The notes beneath the pieces were generated by a model. That model saw only the letters and a program-made list of their open reading frames with translations, did not search any database and was not told where the DNA came from. A stretch of DNA of 28,047 nucleotides, taken from contig UQKW01000025.1 in assembly GCA_900541885.1 (NCBI GenBank), positions 1 to 28,047 on the forward strand. Reading direction: 5' to 3'. Position numbers and translations under genes: made by a program. This DNA comes from an uncultured Collinsella sp. Lineage in GTDB: Bacteria; Actinomycetota; Coriobacteriia; Coriobacteriales; Coriobacteriaceae. Shown here piece by piece: positions 1 to 7,615 of this stretch (positions are counted from its first letter, which is position 1; the number at the start of each line of letters is the position of its first letter).

Positions 1-52
1 ATATCGGCGGTGCTGTTTCGCGATATTCAACAGTGCTCAAGCGAGCAAATAC

Positions 53-262
53 TCAAAACCAGTACTTTGACCATTCTTTTCCGAATTCGATTAACATCTC
101 AGGGATACTGACGGAAGCTAGCAGGACGCAGAACACAATCAACGAATGAGTGGGGTCAATGCATGCAGATACGTCGCCAGCGGCATGCGCGATGGCGATG
201 GTGGTAAGGGCAACTATTCTCTTCTGGGTAAGGATGCCGATGATACAAAGGACTACCGGCAT
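53..262 (-). CDS. Hypothetical small membrane protein (69 aa)
   Basis: The frame begins at an ATG preceded by a good GGAGG Shine-Dalgarno (272-276, about 9 bases away). It encodes a short hydrophobic protein with two probable membrane segments, roughly residues 2-27 (VVLCIIGIL onward) and 41-55 (LIVFCVLLASV), ending EWSKYWF. Its start overlaps the stop of the upstream minus-strand frame (253-429), as in a translationally coupled pair. I recognise no family. The surrounding 1 kb looks decayed and AT-richer than the rest, so it may be a remnant rather than a working gene. Overlapping plus-strand frames look no better and lack a Shine-Dalgarno. Confidence 0.3.
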   Translation of the reverse strand: MPVVLCIIGILTQKRIVALTTIAIAHAAGDVSACIDPTHSLIVFCVLLASVSIPEMLIEFGKEWSKYWF

Positions 263-429
263 GACTGAGAACCTCCAAAGGGATTGCGAAGCAACTCGTG
301 GATTCGCGGCATGGTTACGCAATCAACGAATTGATAGAAGGTCTCAGCTTGTCTTCGAGCATCGATTTGTTTCGGATGCCTATCAATGAGCATAACCAGT
401 TCCATGGCGTCTCTCGTAATATGGGGCAT
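253..429 (-). CDS. Hypothetical small protein (58 aa), possibly a fragment
   Basis: Minus-strand frame from ATG 429 to TAG 253. It has soluble, gene-like composition (ELVMLIDRHPKQ, QAETFYQFVDCV, RIHELLRNPFGG). It remains open further upstream to about 473 without a start codon, and no convincing Shine-Dalgarno precedes the chosen ATG, so it may be the 3' part of a larger broken gene. It overlaps the next frame (53-262) by a few bases, with that frame's Shine-Dalgarno inside this one. No family recognised. A plus-strand frame (298-480) overlaps it completely and cannot be excluded as the real one. Confidence 0.25.
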   Translation of the reverse strand: MPHITRDAMELVMLIDRHPKQIDARRQAETFYQFVDCVTMPRIHELLRNPFGGSQSCR

Positions 430-476
430 GACGACAATAGACTCAGATTGTATGAGTGGCCACTTGGGCTAAGAGG

Positions 477-613
477 TTAGTAGCGGATGAGAGTCAAATC
501 CTGCTCGCCCTTATGCTTTTTGGCATAAGAAGCTCCGGGAACGTTATTTAAAAGAGAATCAGATGCACCGATTCCATATTTAGACAAATAGAGCGCAAAT
601 CATCAGTTGGCAT
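477..613 (-). pseudogene. Frameshifted remnant of a small gene
   Basis: A strong GGGAGG Shine-Dalgarno (621-626) sits 7 bases before ATG 613, but the frame MPTDDLRSICLN stops after 21 residues. Shifting frame near codon 5 restores a longer stretch (FALYLSKYGIGASDSLLNNV, then PGASYAKKHKGEQDLTLIRY) ending at TAA 477. The simplest reading is a gene broken by a one-base indel or by a sequencing error. The restored protein (about 45 aa) is not a family I can name. Its direction matches the two small frames further downstream, so all three may be pieces of one decayed minus-strand locus. Confidence 0.35.
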
Positions 614-856
614 AATAAAACCTCCCTGTGGGGGCCTATCATCGCCGTGCCGAATGGACTACCCTTTTTTAAGGCTTAAATTGAATTGCCGAATTGTCTA
701 TTGGAAAACTACAATGGACTAGTCCAATCTGCGAGAACTAAACTGAGCATCTTTTATTGCATTTTAGTGTTAAGCGAGATTCTTCAAGAGAGATTATCAA
801 ATTTTGTCGCTCGGTTCACGTCTGTTATCCAGGTTGCCTATCTAGGGATGCGGCAC

Positions 857-1054
857 CTAGTTGTCCGAAGCCGTGCCCTGGTTTGAGCTGTCGGATGCCG
901 TGCCAGATGCGGAACCGCTCGAGCTACTGTTGCTGCTGTCGGCTGTGCCCGGTCCCGACGCATTGCCGTTTGCCTTGTCGTCCATGCTCGGTTGCAAGCC
1001 ATCGGTTGTCTGGCTTGAGTCGGTAACAGATGCCATCAACTTATCAAAGATCAA
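857..1054 (-). CDS. Ser/Asn/Gly-rich frame, possible C-terminal fragment
   Basis: The frame encodes about 65 residues, or about 80 if the open part upstream to about 1093 is counted. It opens with a plausible helical piece (PLDELIFDKLMASV) followed by a low-complexity tail rich in Ser, Gly, Ala, Asn and Asp (SSNSSSSGSASGTASDSSN). Such tails occur at the ends or linkers of surface and membrane proteins. There is no ATG and no Shine-Dalgarno, only a weak TTG, and a stop lies just upstream. I read it as the tail of a gene whose front was lost when the neighbouring 1133-1673 module arrived. Function unknown. Confidence 0.25.
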   Translation of the reverse strand: MIFDKLMASVTDSSQTTDGLQPSMDDKANGNASGPGTADSSNSSSSGSASGTASDSSNQGTASDN

Positions 1055-1132
1055 CTCATCAAGGGGGCTCGCTGTCTTTGGTGTAATAGCTTGATGCTAA
1101 ACTGGATTTACGATTGCGAGGTGGTTTACGTG

Positions 1133-1402
1133 ATGTACCCGTATATGACATTCGAAGACGGTACCGAGGTCATTCATTCTGACCTGATTGCGGATGGCGA
1201 TATCGAAAAGGTTATCGTGCATTTTGAACGACCGACGGCAGAGGGCTTCGACTCCGCTCGTTGTGAGTTACCTTCTTACAATTGGACTATGTGGGAAGGG
1301 CGTTTCACCGACGAGGAGAAGCGAGGATTTGAGACTTTTCTGAGCAATAACGCCCATCTACTGTATCGCTACGCCGCAAACGGAGGAGCTAAAGTTGCCT
1401 AG
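1133..1402 (+). CDS. DUF4160-partner protein (89 aa)
   Basis: Small acidic protein beginning MYPYMTFEDGTEVIHSDL, with FERPTAEGFDSARCELPSY in the middle and FETFLSNNAHLLYRYAA near the end. I recognise this pattern from small proteins encoded directly upstream of DUF4160 genes in gut bacteria, but no activity is established. ATG 1133 is chosen because GAGGTGG (1118-1124) lies 8 bases upstream; an in-frame ATG at 1091 has no such site. Its stop overlaps the start of the DUF4160 gene by 8 bases, so the two are almost certainly translated together. Two-gene modules of this kind have been suggested to be toxin-antitoxin-like; that is inference. Confidence 0.75.
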   Translation: MYPYMTFEDGTEVIHSDLIADGDIEKVIVHFERPTAEGFDSARCELPSYNWTMWEGRFTDEEKRGFETFLSNNAHLLYRYAANGGAKVA

Positions 1403-1673
1403 CCTTTTTCTTATTGGCGGCTATAGGGTCTTCTTTTGGTCCAACGAAGCGGGCGAGCCAATCCATGTCCATGTTTGCAAGGGAGCGCCTTCAGATAACT
1501 CGGCCAAAATCTGGCTGACTCGCAGGGGAGGTTGCATTGTCGCTAATAACAAAGCGAAGATTCCCCGGAGCACGCTTGACGACCTCTGTGAAATTATCGC
1601 CGCTCAGCATGAATTGATTTGCTCTAAATGGAAGGCATTTTTCCTTGTGGACGAGATCTCGTTCTACTGCTAA
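1395..1673 (+). CDS. DUF4160 domain protein (92 aa)
   Basis: The N-terminus (FLIGGYRVFFWSNEAGEPIH followed by VHV) is the diagnostic DUF4160 motif, a Tyr-Arg-Val-Phe-Phe strand followed by EP-hydrophobic-HVHV. The rest fits the family's usual size, about 80-95 residues. It starts with TTG at 1395, inside the end of the preceding gene, with GGAGGAGC (1381-1388) as ribosome-binding site. DUF4160 genes are often found beside a small partner (DUF2442 or, as here, another short protein) in mobile or defence-rich neighbourhoods and are suspected toxin-antitoxin-like modules. No biochemical role is known to me. No terminator is obvious before nadE. Confidence 0.8.
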   Translation: MPSLFLIGGYRVFFWSNEAGEPIHVHVCKGAPSDNSAKIWLTRRGGCIVANNKAKIPRSTLDDLCEIIAAQHELICSKWKAFFLVDEISFYC

Positions 1674-1736
1674 ACGCCATTCTGACTTCTCTTTTCAATT
1701 TTTATCATGAGTCTGCCCCACCAGCGCTGATTGAAC

Positions 1737-1765
1737 TTGACAGTACAATGGAGGCGGACTTTATC
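1737..1765 (+). promoter_or_regulatory. Candidate nadE promoter
   Basis: A perfect TTGACA (1737-1742) is followed after 17 bases by TTTATC (1760-1765). An alternative -10, TACAAT (1743-1748), has no matching -35. A small hairpin GCCGC-tcgtt-GCGGC lies between this and the nadE start. The 1674-1806 gap holds nothing else that I can support. Confidence 0.45.
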
Positions 1766-1806
1766 GCCGCCGCTCGTTGCGGCTAAACGGATGTGTTGGA
1801 GCTCGC

Positions 1807-3795
1807 ATGAACGATTTTCTAAACGGTCAAGTTAAGAACGATGGCTTTTTGCGTGTGGCGGCGGCATCGCCGCAGATTCGCGTTGCCGATGTCGAGGGCA
1901 ATGTCGAGGTTGCATTGGCGGCTGTTCGCGAGGCTGCCGAGCGCGGCGTTCGCGCGCTGGTGCTGCCCGAGCTCAACTTGTGCGGCTATACCGCGGCCGA
2001 TCTGTTCCATAACCGCACATTACTGCATGCCTGCGAGGCTGCTTTGGTGCATATCCTCGATGAGACTCGTGAGCTGCCGATTGTCTTTACCATCGGTCTT
2101 CCCGTTGCAGTTGCCGAGAATATCTACAACTGCGCCGCCGTGTGCTGTGCGGGCGAGCTTTTGGGCCTCACGGCCAAGAAGTATCTGCCCAACTATGGTG
2201 AGTTCTATGAGCGTCGCTGGTTTGCTCCATCGCCTGCGGATCCCGTGTGGGTCGAGTTTGCCGGTCAGGGTCCGGTTCCGCTGGGTTCGGGGCTTGTCTA
2301 CCGCTGCTGTGATGAAGGTGCCGAGGATATGGTGCTGGGCGTTGAGGTCTGCGAGGACCTGTGGGTGCCGGCGCCCCCTTCGACCGAGATGGCGCTTGCC
2401 GGTGCGACGGTGATCCTCAACCCGTCGGCCTCGGACGAAATCATCGGTAAGGCAGACTATCGCCGCAGCCTCATCTCTAACCAGAGCGCACGCCTGTACT
2501 GCGCCTATGCCTATGCGGACGCGAGCGAGGGCGAGTCCACGACCGACATGGTCTTTGCGGGCGAGAACCTCGTCTACGAAAACGGCTCTAAGCTGGCGGC
2601 GACGAAGCTCCTTACCTGCGATATGGCGGTTGCCGATGTTGACCTCGACCGTCTGGTTGCCGAGCGCCGTCGCTCGACGACGTGGACGCGCGCGGACGAT
2701 GCGCCGGAGGCCACGACCGTTGAGTTTTCGTTTGAGGGCGTGCTGGCCAAAGAGCCTGTTCTGCGCGATGCCTGCGATATCGACCGCGTTTTCCCTCGCG
2801 CGCCCTTTGTGCCGGCCGACCATGGCGACCTGGCCGAGCGTTGCGAGACCATCCTCGACCTGCAGACTGCTGGCCTCAAGACCCGCCTTGCCCACACGGG
2901 CACCAAGGCTGCGGTCATCGGCCTTTCGGGCGGCCTGGACTCCACGCTGGCGCTGCTTGTGACCGTGCGTGCCTTCGATGCGCTGGGGCTGCCGCGTACG
3001 GGTATCACGGCGGTCTCCATGCCAGGTTTTGGCACGACGCATCGCACCAAGTCGAATGCCGAGTCGCTCGCTCGCGACCTGGGTGTGAGCTTCCGCGAGG
3101 TTTCGATCCACGCGGCTGTGGAGCAGCACTTCAAGGACATTGAGCACGATTCGGCCGTGCAGGACGTGACCTACGAGAACAGCCAGGCCCGCGAGCGTAC
3201 GCAGATTCTGATGGACCTGGCCAACCAGGCTGGCGGCTTTGTCATCGGTACCGGCGACCTGTCGGAGCTGGCGCTCGGCTGGGCTACCTATAACGGAGAC
3301 CACATGAGCATGTATGCCGTCAATGCGAGCGTGCCCAAGACGCTTGTGCGCCATCTGGTGCGCTATGCGGCTGATGTCTTTGGCGGGCGCATTGCCGAGG
3401 TCTTGCTCGACATCCTCGATACGCCGGTGTCCCCCGAGCTTCTGCCGCCCACGGGCGATGGCGAGATTGCACAGAAGACCGAGGATTTGGTGGGCCCGTA
3501 TGAGCTGCACGACTACTTCCTCTACTACCTGCTGCGTTTTGGCTTTGAGCCGGGCAAGATCTACCGCATGGCGCTCAAGAGCTTCGAGGGCGTCTACGAC
3601 GCCAAGACCGTCCACACGTGGCTACGTACGTTCTACCGTCGCTTCTTTGCCCAGGAGTTTAAGCGCAGCTGCCTGCCCGATGGTCCCAAGGTGGGTTCGG
3701 TGACGCTCAGCCCGCGCGGCGATTGGCGTATGCCGAGTGACGCTAGCTCGCGCCTGTGGCTTGCGCAGATCGACGCGCTCAATCCAGTTGACTAA
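1807..3795 (+). CDS. nadE: Glutamine-dependent NAD+ synthetase
   Basis: Converts nicotinate adenine dinucleotide to NAD+ with ATP and glutamine, the last step of NAD synthesis, in the cytosol. The protein (662 aa) has the two-domain layout of the long glutamine-using enzymes. An N-terminal carbon-nitrogen hydrolase (about residues 15-290) shows the Glu in LVLPELNLCGY, the Lys in LTAKKYLPNYGEFYE and the nucleophile Cys in GVEVCEDLWVP. The C-terminal synthetase shows the ATP-pyrophosphatase loop SGGLDSTLAL (about residue 370) and GTGDLSELALGW. ATG 1807 is chosen over upstream TTG 1777 because a GGAG lies 6 bases before it. It appears monocistronic, with its own promoter and a hairpin terminator after it. 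Confidence 0.95.
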   Translation: MNDFLNGQVKNDGFLRVAAASPQIRVADVEGNVEVALAAVREAAERGVRALVLPELNLCGYTAADLFHNRTLLHACEAALVHILDETRELPIVFTIGLPVAVAENIYNCAAVCCAGELLGLTAKKYLPNYGEFYERRWFAPSPADPVWVEFAGQGPVPLGSGLVYRCCDEGAEDMVLGVEVCEDLWVPAPPSTEMALAGATVILNPSASDEIIGKADYRRSLISNQSARLYCAYAYADASEGESTTDMVFAGENLVYENGSKLAATKLLTCDMAVADVDLDRLVAERRRSTTWTRADDAPEATTVEFSFEGVLAKEPVLRDACDIDRVFPRAPFVPADHGDLAERCETILDLQTAGLKTRLAHTGTKAAVIGLSGGLDSTLALLVTVRAFDALGLPRTGITAVSMPGFGTTHRTKSNAESLARDLGVSFREVSIHAAVEQHFKDIEHDSAVQDVTYENSQARERTQILMDLANQAGGFVIGTGDLSELALGWATYNGDHMSMYAVNASVPKTLVRHLVRYAADVFGGRIAEVLLDILDTPVSPELLPPTGDGEIAQKTEDLVGPYELHDYFLYYLLRFGFEPGKIYRMALKSFEGVYDAKTVHTWLRTFYRRFFAQEFKRSCLPDGPKVGSVTLSPRGDWRMPSDASSRLWLAQIDALNPVD

Positions 3796-3863
3796 GGTTG
3801 GCTAAATTGAACCAATACGGGGGTTGCAAGCGTTACACTTTTGCAATCTGATGGCCCGTATCG

Positions 3864-3895
3864 CGCGGCGCTCTTGTCGGAGCGCCGCGTTTTTT
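3864..3895 (+). terminator. Hairpin with U-run between nadE and the aminotransferase gene
   Basis: A perfect 10-bp stem (CGCGGCGCTC 3864-3873 with GAGCGCCGCG 3880-3889), a 6-base loop and six T residues make a textbook intrinsic terminator. It ends only 19 bases before the next start codon, and a weak -10-like TACACT (3834-3839) lies upstream. It may therefore be in the aminotransferase leader and act as an attenuator rather than simply ending nadE. Confidence 0.85.
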
Positions 3896-3913
3896 ATATC
3901 GAAAGGTGGCACC

Positions 3914-5077
3914 ATGCAGGCATCGCAGCGTCTCGACCGCTTTGGCGCGGAGGTCTTCGCCTCGCTCAACAACAAGCTTCTCGCGCTGAAGGCTCAGGGC
4001 AAGACCATTTACAACATGAGCGTGGGCACGCCCGACTTTAAGCCGTACGACCATGTGGTCGAGGCGCTCACGCAGGCAGCCCAAGATCCCGAGATGTGGA
4101 AGTATGCCCTGCGCGACCTGCCCGAACTCAAGCAGGCCGTGTGCGATTACTATGAGCGTCGCTTTGGCGTTTCGGGCATTACGCCGTCTATGGTGCAGTC
4201 GTGCAACGGCACGCAGGAGGGGGTGGGCCATTTGGGCCTTGCCCTGCTCGATCCGGGTGACACCATTTTGGTTCCCGATCCGTGCTACCCGGTCTTTGAG
4301 GCGGGTGCCAAGATCGCCGATGCCAAGCTCGAATACTATCCGCTGGTTGCCGAGCACAATTACCTGCCCTATGTGGCGGGTATCGATCCCGAGGTTGCCG
4401 ATCGTGCCAAGTACATGATCGTGTCGCTGCCCGCGAACCCGGTCGGCTCGGTGGGCACGCCCGAGGTCTACGAGGAGATTATCGCCTTTGCCCGCGAGCA
4501 TGATCTGTTGATCGTCCATGATAACGCGTACTCCGACATCGTGTTTGACGGCGAGCCCGGCGGCAGCTTCTTGCAGTATCCCGGCGCGCTCGAGGTGGGC
4601 GTTGAGTTCTTCTCGCTCTCCAAGTCGTTTAACGTCACCGGTGCCCGCATCGGCTTTTTGGTCGGTCGCGAGGATGTGGTCTCTGCCTTTGCCAAGCTGC
4701 GCGGCCAGATCGACTTTGGTATGTTCTTCCCGATTCAGAAGGCCGCCATCGCGTGCCTTAATGGTCCGCGCGATGAGGTCGAGGCGCAGCGTCTGAAGTA
4801 CCAGGAACGCCGCGATGCCCTGTGCGACGGTCTTGAGGGCCTGGGCTGGGAGCGTCCCAACGCGCATGGCTCTATGTTTGTGTGGGCCAAGCTTCCCGGT
4901 GGTCGCACCGATTCCATGGCGTTTTGCGAGGAGCTCATGGAGAAGGCCGGCGTTGTGGTGACGCCGGGCGCGAGCTTTGGCCCTTCGGGCGAGGGGCACG
5001 TGCGCATGGCGCTGGTCCTGCCGCCCGATCAGATCGTTTTGGCTCTCGAGGCCATTCGCGAGGCGGGCCTGTATTAG
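3914..5077 (+). CDS. PLP-dependent class I aminotransferase
   Basis: Fold type I aminotransferase of 387 residues. The family lysine that binds pyridoxal phosphate is in FFSLSKSFNVTGARIGF. Other family marks are SVGTPDFKP near the N-terminus, CNGTQEGVGHLGLALLDPGD, PANPVG and HDNAYSDIVFDG (the Asp and Tyr that hold the cofactor). It resembles the aspartate/LL-diaminopimelate aminotransferase group. The nearby lysine operon lacks its aminotransferase (N-acetyl-LL-diaminopimelate aminotransferase, PatA), so this gene is a candidate, but it is not in that operon and alanine or aspartate aminotransferase remain possible. ATG 3914 is chosen for the GAAAGG site 5-10 bases upstream; an in-frame start at 3824 would run through the hairpin. 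Confidence 0.85.
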   Translation: MQASQRLDRFGAEVFASLNNKLLALKAQGKTIYNMSVGTPDFKPYDHVVEALTQAAQDPEMWKYALRDLPELKQAVCDYYERRFGVSGITPSMVQSCNGTQEGVGHLGLALLDPGDTILVPDPCYPVFEAGAKIADAKLEYYPLVAEHNYLPYVAGIDPEVADRAKYMIVSLPANPVGSVGTPEVYEEIIAFAREHDLLIVHDNAYSDIVFDGEPGGSFLQYPGALEVGVEFFSLSKSFNVTGARIGFLVGREDVVSAFAKLRGQIDFGMFFPIQKAAIACLNGPRDEVEAQRLKYQERRDALCDGLEGLGWERPNAHGSMFVWAKLPGGRTDSMAFCEELMEKAGVVVTPGASFGPSGEGHVRMALVLPPDQIVLALEAIREAGLY

Positions 5078-5179
5078 AAACCTATTTCGACTCGTCAATA
5101 GCTCGAAACCGATTTCGTGCAGTTATTTTACGAATTCTGCAAACAATTTCGGTAAACGGTCGATTTTTGGCTGCGAATA

Positions 5180-5252
5180 GGAGCATAATCAAAGTCCCGA
5201 TTGGATGTATTGGGATTACGGCAAGCCGCTCGGGTCGTTCCCGGGCGGCTTG
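5180..5252 (+). promoter_or_regulatory. ldh promoter and leader hairpin
   Basis: A likely -10 (CATAAT, about 5182-5188) is followed by a leader of about 80 bases. The leader carries a 13-bp hairpin (CAAGCCGCTCGGG 5222-5234, loop TCGTT, CCCGGGCGGCTTG 5240-5252, one G-U pair). Only a broken T-run (TTGTTTGTGG) follows, so it could be a weak attenuator or an mRNA-stabilising structure. I see no Rex-type operator. The rest of the 5078-5278 gap shows nothing more. Confidence 0.45.
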
Positions 5253-5278
5253 TTTGTGGAGAGAGATGGGAGTTTCTA

Positions 5279-6229
5279 ATGGTTAACGAGAAGAAGGTCG
5301 CTATTGTCGGCTGCGGCTTCGTCGGTTCGTCTTCGGCGTTCGCTCTGATGCAGAGCGGTCTGTTCTCCGAGATGGTCCTCATCGACGTGGACAAGAACCG
5401 CGCCGAGGGTGAGGCTCTGGATATCGCGCACGGCATGACGTTTGCCGAGCCGATGAAGATCTACGCCGGCGATTATTCCGATGTCGCCGACGCCGCCATG
5501 ATCGTCGTCACCGCTGGCGCTGCCCAGAAGCCCGGTGAGACCCGCCTGGACCTGGTCAACAAGAACGTTAACATCTTTAAGTCCATTATCCCCGAGATTA
5601 AGAAGTCCGGCTTCGACGGCATTCTGCTAATCGTCTCCAACCCGGTTGATGTTCTGACCTATGCTGCCATCAAGATGTCCGGCCTGCCCGAGGGCCATGT
5701 CATCGGCTCCGGCACCGTGCTCGACACTGGCCGTCTGCAGCAGATGCTTGGTGCCCACGTCGAGGTTGACCCGCGCGACGTTCAGGCCTATGTCATGGGT
5801 GAGCACGGCGACTCCGAGTTCGTCGCTTGGTCCAGCGCCCAGGTTGCCGGCGTGCCGCTGAACACCTTCTGCGAGCTTCACGGCCACCTGGAGCATGATG
5901 CCGCCGAGAAGCGCATCGCCGAGGACGTCAAGAACTCCGCCTACACCATCATCGAGAAGAAGCACGCCACCTACTACGGCGTCGCCATGGCCGTCAAGCG
6001 CATCTGCACCGCTGTCATGCGCGATGAGCAGACCGTTCTGCCCGTTTCCTCGCTCATGGTGGGCGAGTATGGCCTGTCCGATCTGGCTATCTCCATGCCG
6101 ACGGTCGTTGGCCGCGACGGCGTCGTCTGCCGCGTCCCCGTGCCGCTGAACGATGACGAGCAGCATGAGCTCACCGCCTCCGCCAAGGCCCTCAAGGACA
6201 TCATCGACAGCGTCGACTTCTCCTGCTAA
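5279..6229 (+). CDS. ldh: L-lactate dehydrogenase
   Basis: Reduces pyruvate to L-lactate with NADH at the end of sugar fermentation, a cytosolic tetramer in most bacteria. The protein (316 aa) has the N-terminal nucleotide-binding loop VAIVGCGFVGSSSAFAL, the Asp that picks NAD (VLIDVDKNRAEGEALDIAHG), the substrate loop around QKPGETRLDLVNKN, SNPVDVLTY, and the catalytic His in GEHGDSEF. The QKPGETR loop supports lactate rather than malate specificity. ATG 5279 follows a purine-rich GGAGAGAGATGGGAG site; the frame is open further upstream but that part overlaps the leader hairpin. It is a single-gene unit with its own promoter and terminator. Confidence 0.95.
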   Translation: MVNEKKVAIVGCGFVGSSSAFALMQSGLFSEMVLIDVDKNRAEGEALDIAHGMTFAEPMKIYAGDYSDVADAAMIVVTAGAAQKPGETRLDLVNKNVNIFKSIIPEIKKSGFDGILLIVSNPVDVLTYAAIKMSGLPEGHVIGSGTVLDTGRLQQMLGAHVEVDPRDVQAYVMGEHGDSEFVAWSSAQVAGVPLNTFCELHGHLEHDAAEKRIAEDVKNSAYTIIEKKHATYYGVAMAVKRICTAVMRDEQTVLPVSSLMVGEYGLSDLAISMPTVVGRDGVVCRVPVPLNDDEQHELTASAKALKDIIDSVDFSC

Positions 6230-6262
6230 ATCAAGCTCGCTAGAGCGAAAAGCTACAATGAA

Positions 6263-6296
6263 GGCGTCCGGGTCCACACGGCCCGGGCGCCTTTTT
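6263..6296 (+). terminator. ldh terminator
   Basis: GGCGTCCGGGTC and GGCCCGGGCGCC pair (with G-U pairs) around a short loop and are followed by CTTTTTGG. It ends exactly where the 31-bp repeat at 6296 begins. A TACAAT box (6254-6259) lies directly upstream. Confidence 0.85.
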
Positions 6297-6326
6297 GGTG
6301 CAAAGTAACCTGACCCCAATGCACCA
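6296..6326. repeat. REP-like 31-bp palindromic repeat, copy 1
   Basis: TGGTGCA and TGCACCA arms enclose AAGTAACCTGACCCCAA. It matches the copy at 7509-7539 at 27 of 31 positions in the same orientation. On the minus strand the core reads GGGGTCAGGTTACTTTGCACC, related to the GGGGACAGGTT motif. The two copies precisely flank the DUF2974 gene. Confidence 0.8.
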
Positions 6327-6343
6327 TAGTTGATGGGAGGGCC

Positions 6344-7504
6344 ATGTCGGATTCGCCTAATTTTTTGACCTATGCCCAGACAGCGTTTGATCCGTTTGAG
6401 GAACGGCCGTTCTGCGCGGTGGATAGCTTGGTCTTTGCGTGGTTGTCCTATTTGCGTTTGCCGGGTGATATGGCGGAGCTGACGAACTGGCAGGGCCTAG
6501 ACGTACGCGAGCTGCTGCGCGCCGAGTGCTACCAAGACATGATTGGCGACCTGTGGGATCCGGAGGGGAGTCGTGCCCTGTTGGAGGCTGTGGCAGCAAG
6601 CCCTCGCTACCGTGGCGTTCGTGTTTGCGGCTATCGTAGCGTGAGTGATGCCGAGACAACGGAGCAGTTTGCGGCCATGACGTTCCGATTTCCGGCGGGG
6701 TTTAGCTATCTTGCCTTCCGGGGGACCGACAGCACGATTGTGGGCTGGAAAGAGGACTTTAACATGGCGTTCCGGTGTCCTGTGCCGGCCCAGGAATCCG
6801 CGGCGCGTTATGTAGACGAGGCGGCGGATGCGATTGACGGGCCGCTTTTGTGCGGAGGTCATTCCAAGGGTGGAAACCTTGCGGTGTACGGTGCGGCGAT
6901 GTGCCCCGATGTCGCCCGTGAGCGAATCGAACGGGCGTATTCCCATGATGGTCCGGGCTTCGTCGAGGAGTTTCTGAGCGGCAACGCCTTCGCCGATCTA
7001 TCCGGTCGAATCGACAAGACGCTACCTCGGTCGTCGATCTTTGGCATGATGTTCGAGACACAGGAGGACTATGCCATCGTTGAGAGCACCGAGTTCAGCC
7101 TGCTTCAGCATAATCCCTTTAGCTGGGTGGTTGATGGTCGCGACTTCGTGTACTGTGAGCGCCTGTCCGCCGGTGCTCGATACGTTGATGGCTCCATTCG
7201 CGAGATGCTGCTTGCGGTGTCGCCTAACGAGCGCGAGCGTTTTGTAGATGCGTTGTTCTCCGTGCTTGAGGCTACGGGTGCTGAGCGGTTTGCGGATATC
7301 GCTGGGAATCTGCGCGAGAGCCTGCCCGTGATGCTCCAGGCTGCGCAAGGCTTTGACAAGGATACGCGACGCTTTGTCTCGCAGACCATCGCGGCAATCC
7401 TTAAATGCGCACTGCTGCCCAAACGACCCCAGATCGACATGCCCGCTGCCGGCAAGAGTTTGGCAGAACAGCTCGAGGCTTGGCAGTCCGAGCTCCTGCG
7501 CTAG
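6344..7504 (+). CDS. DUF2974 (Mbeg1-like) alpha/beta-hydrolase
   Basis: 386-residue protein of the Mbeg1-like/DUF2974 family, which is related to lipase-type alpha/beta hydrolases. The nucleophile elbow GGHSKGGNLAVYGA (Ser near residue 174) is clear. YLAFRGTDSTIVGWKEDF about 50 residues earlier is the strand and oxyanion region seen in class 3 lipases. DGRDFVY-type and HDGPGF segments follow, as usual in this family. There is no signal peptide, so it is probably cytosolic; the substrate is unknown (ester or lipid by analogy). It starts at ATG 6344 with GGGAGGG 4-10 bases upstream. A 31-bp palindromic repeat stands on each side, which makes the gene look like a separate cassette. Confidence 0.85.
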   Translation: MSDSPNFLTYAQTAFDPFEERPFCAVDSLVFAWLSYLRLPGDMAELTNWQGLDVRELLRAECYQDMIGDLWDPEGSRALLEAVAASPRYRGVRVCGYRSVSDAETTEQFAAMTFRFPAGFSYLAFRGTDSTIVGWKEDFNMAFRCPVPAQESAARYVDEAADAIDGPLLCGGHSKGGNLAVYGAAMCPDVARERIERAYSHDGPGFVEEFLSGNAFADLSGRIDKTLPRSSIFGMMFETQEDYAIVESTEFSLLQHNPFSWVVDGRDFVYCERLSAGARYVDGSIREMLLAVSPNERERFVDALFSVLEATGAERFADIAGNLRESLPVMLQAAQGFDKDTRRFVSQTIAAILKCALLPKRPQIDMPAAGKSLAEQLEAWQSELLR

Positions 7505-7508
7505 CCAT

Positions 7509-7539
7509 TGGTGCAAAGCAGCCTGTCCCCGATGCACCA
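7509..7539. repeat. REP-like 31-bp palindromic repeat, copy 2
   Basis: Arms TGGTGCA and TGCACCA enclose AAGCAGCCTGTCCCCGA; with flanking bases the palindrome extends to 7508-7540. It differs from copy 1 (6296-6326) at only four positions. The minus-strand core is GGGGACAGGCTGCTTTGCACC. It begins 4 bases after the hydrolase stop and may also act as a hairpin 3' end for that mRNA. Confidence 0.8.
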
Positions 7540-7615
7540 ATCTTCGATGCGCCTGGGGCGGGCTCGACCGCTATACTGATTCGTGCCGAAATCGATCTAG
7601 AACGGAATGCCGTAT

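Noticed and set aside
298..480. Plus-strand 60-codon frame as a gene
   Set aside because: It has no ribosome-binding site and overlaps minus-strand frames with better signals; it cannot be fully excluded.
5078..5278. Rex (redox repressor) operator before ldh
   Set aside because: No TTGTGAAnnnnTTCACAA-like palindrome is present; only loose AT-rich resemblance.
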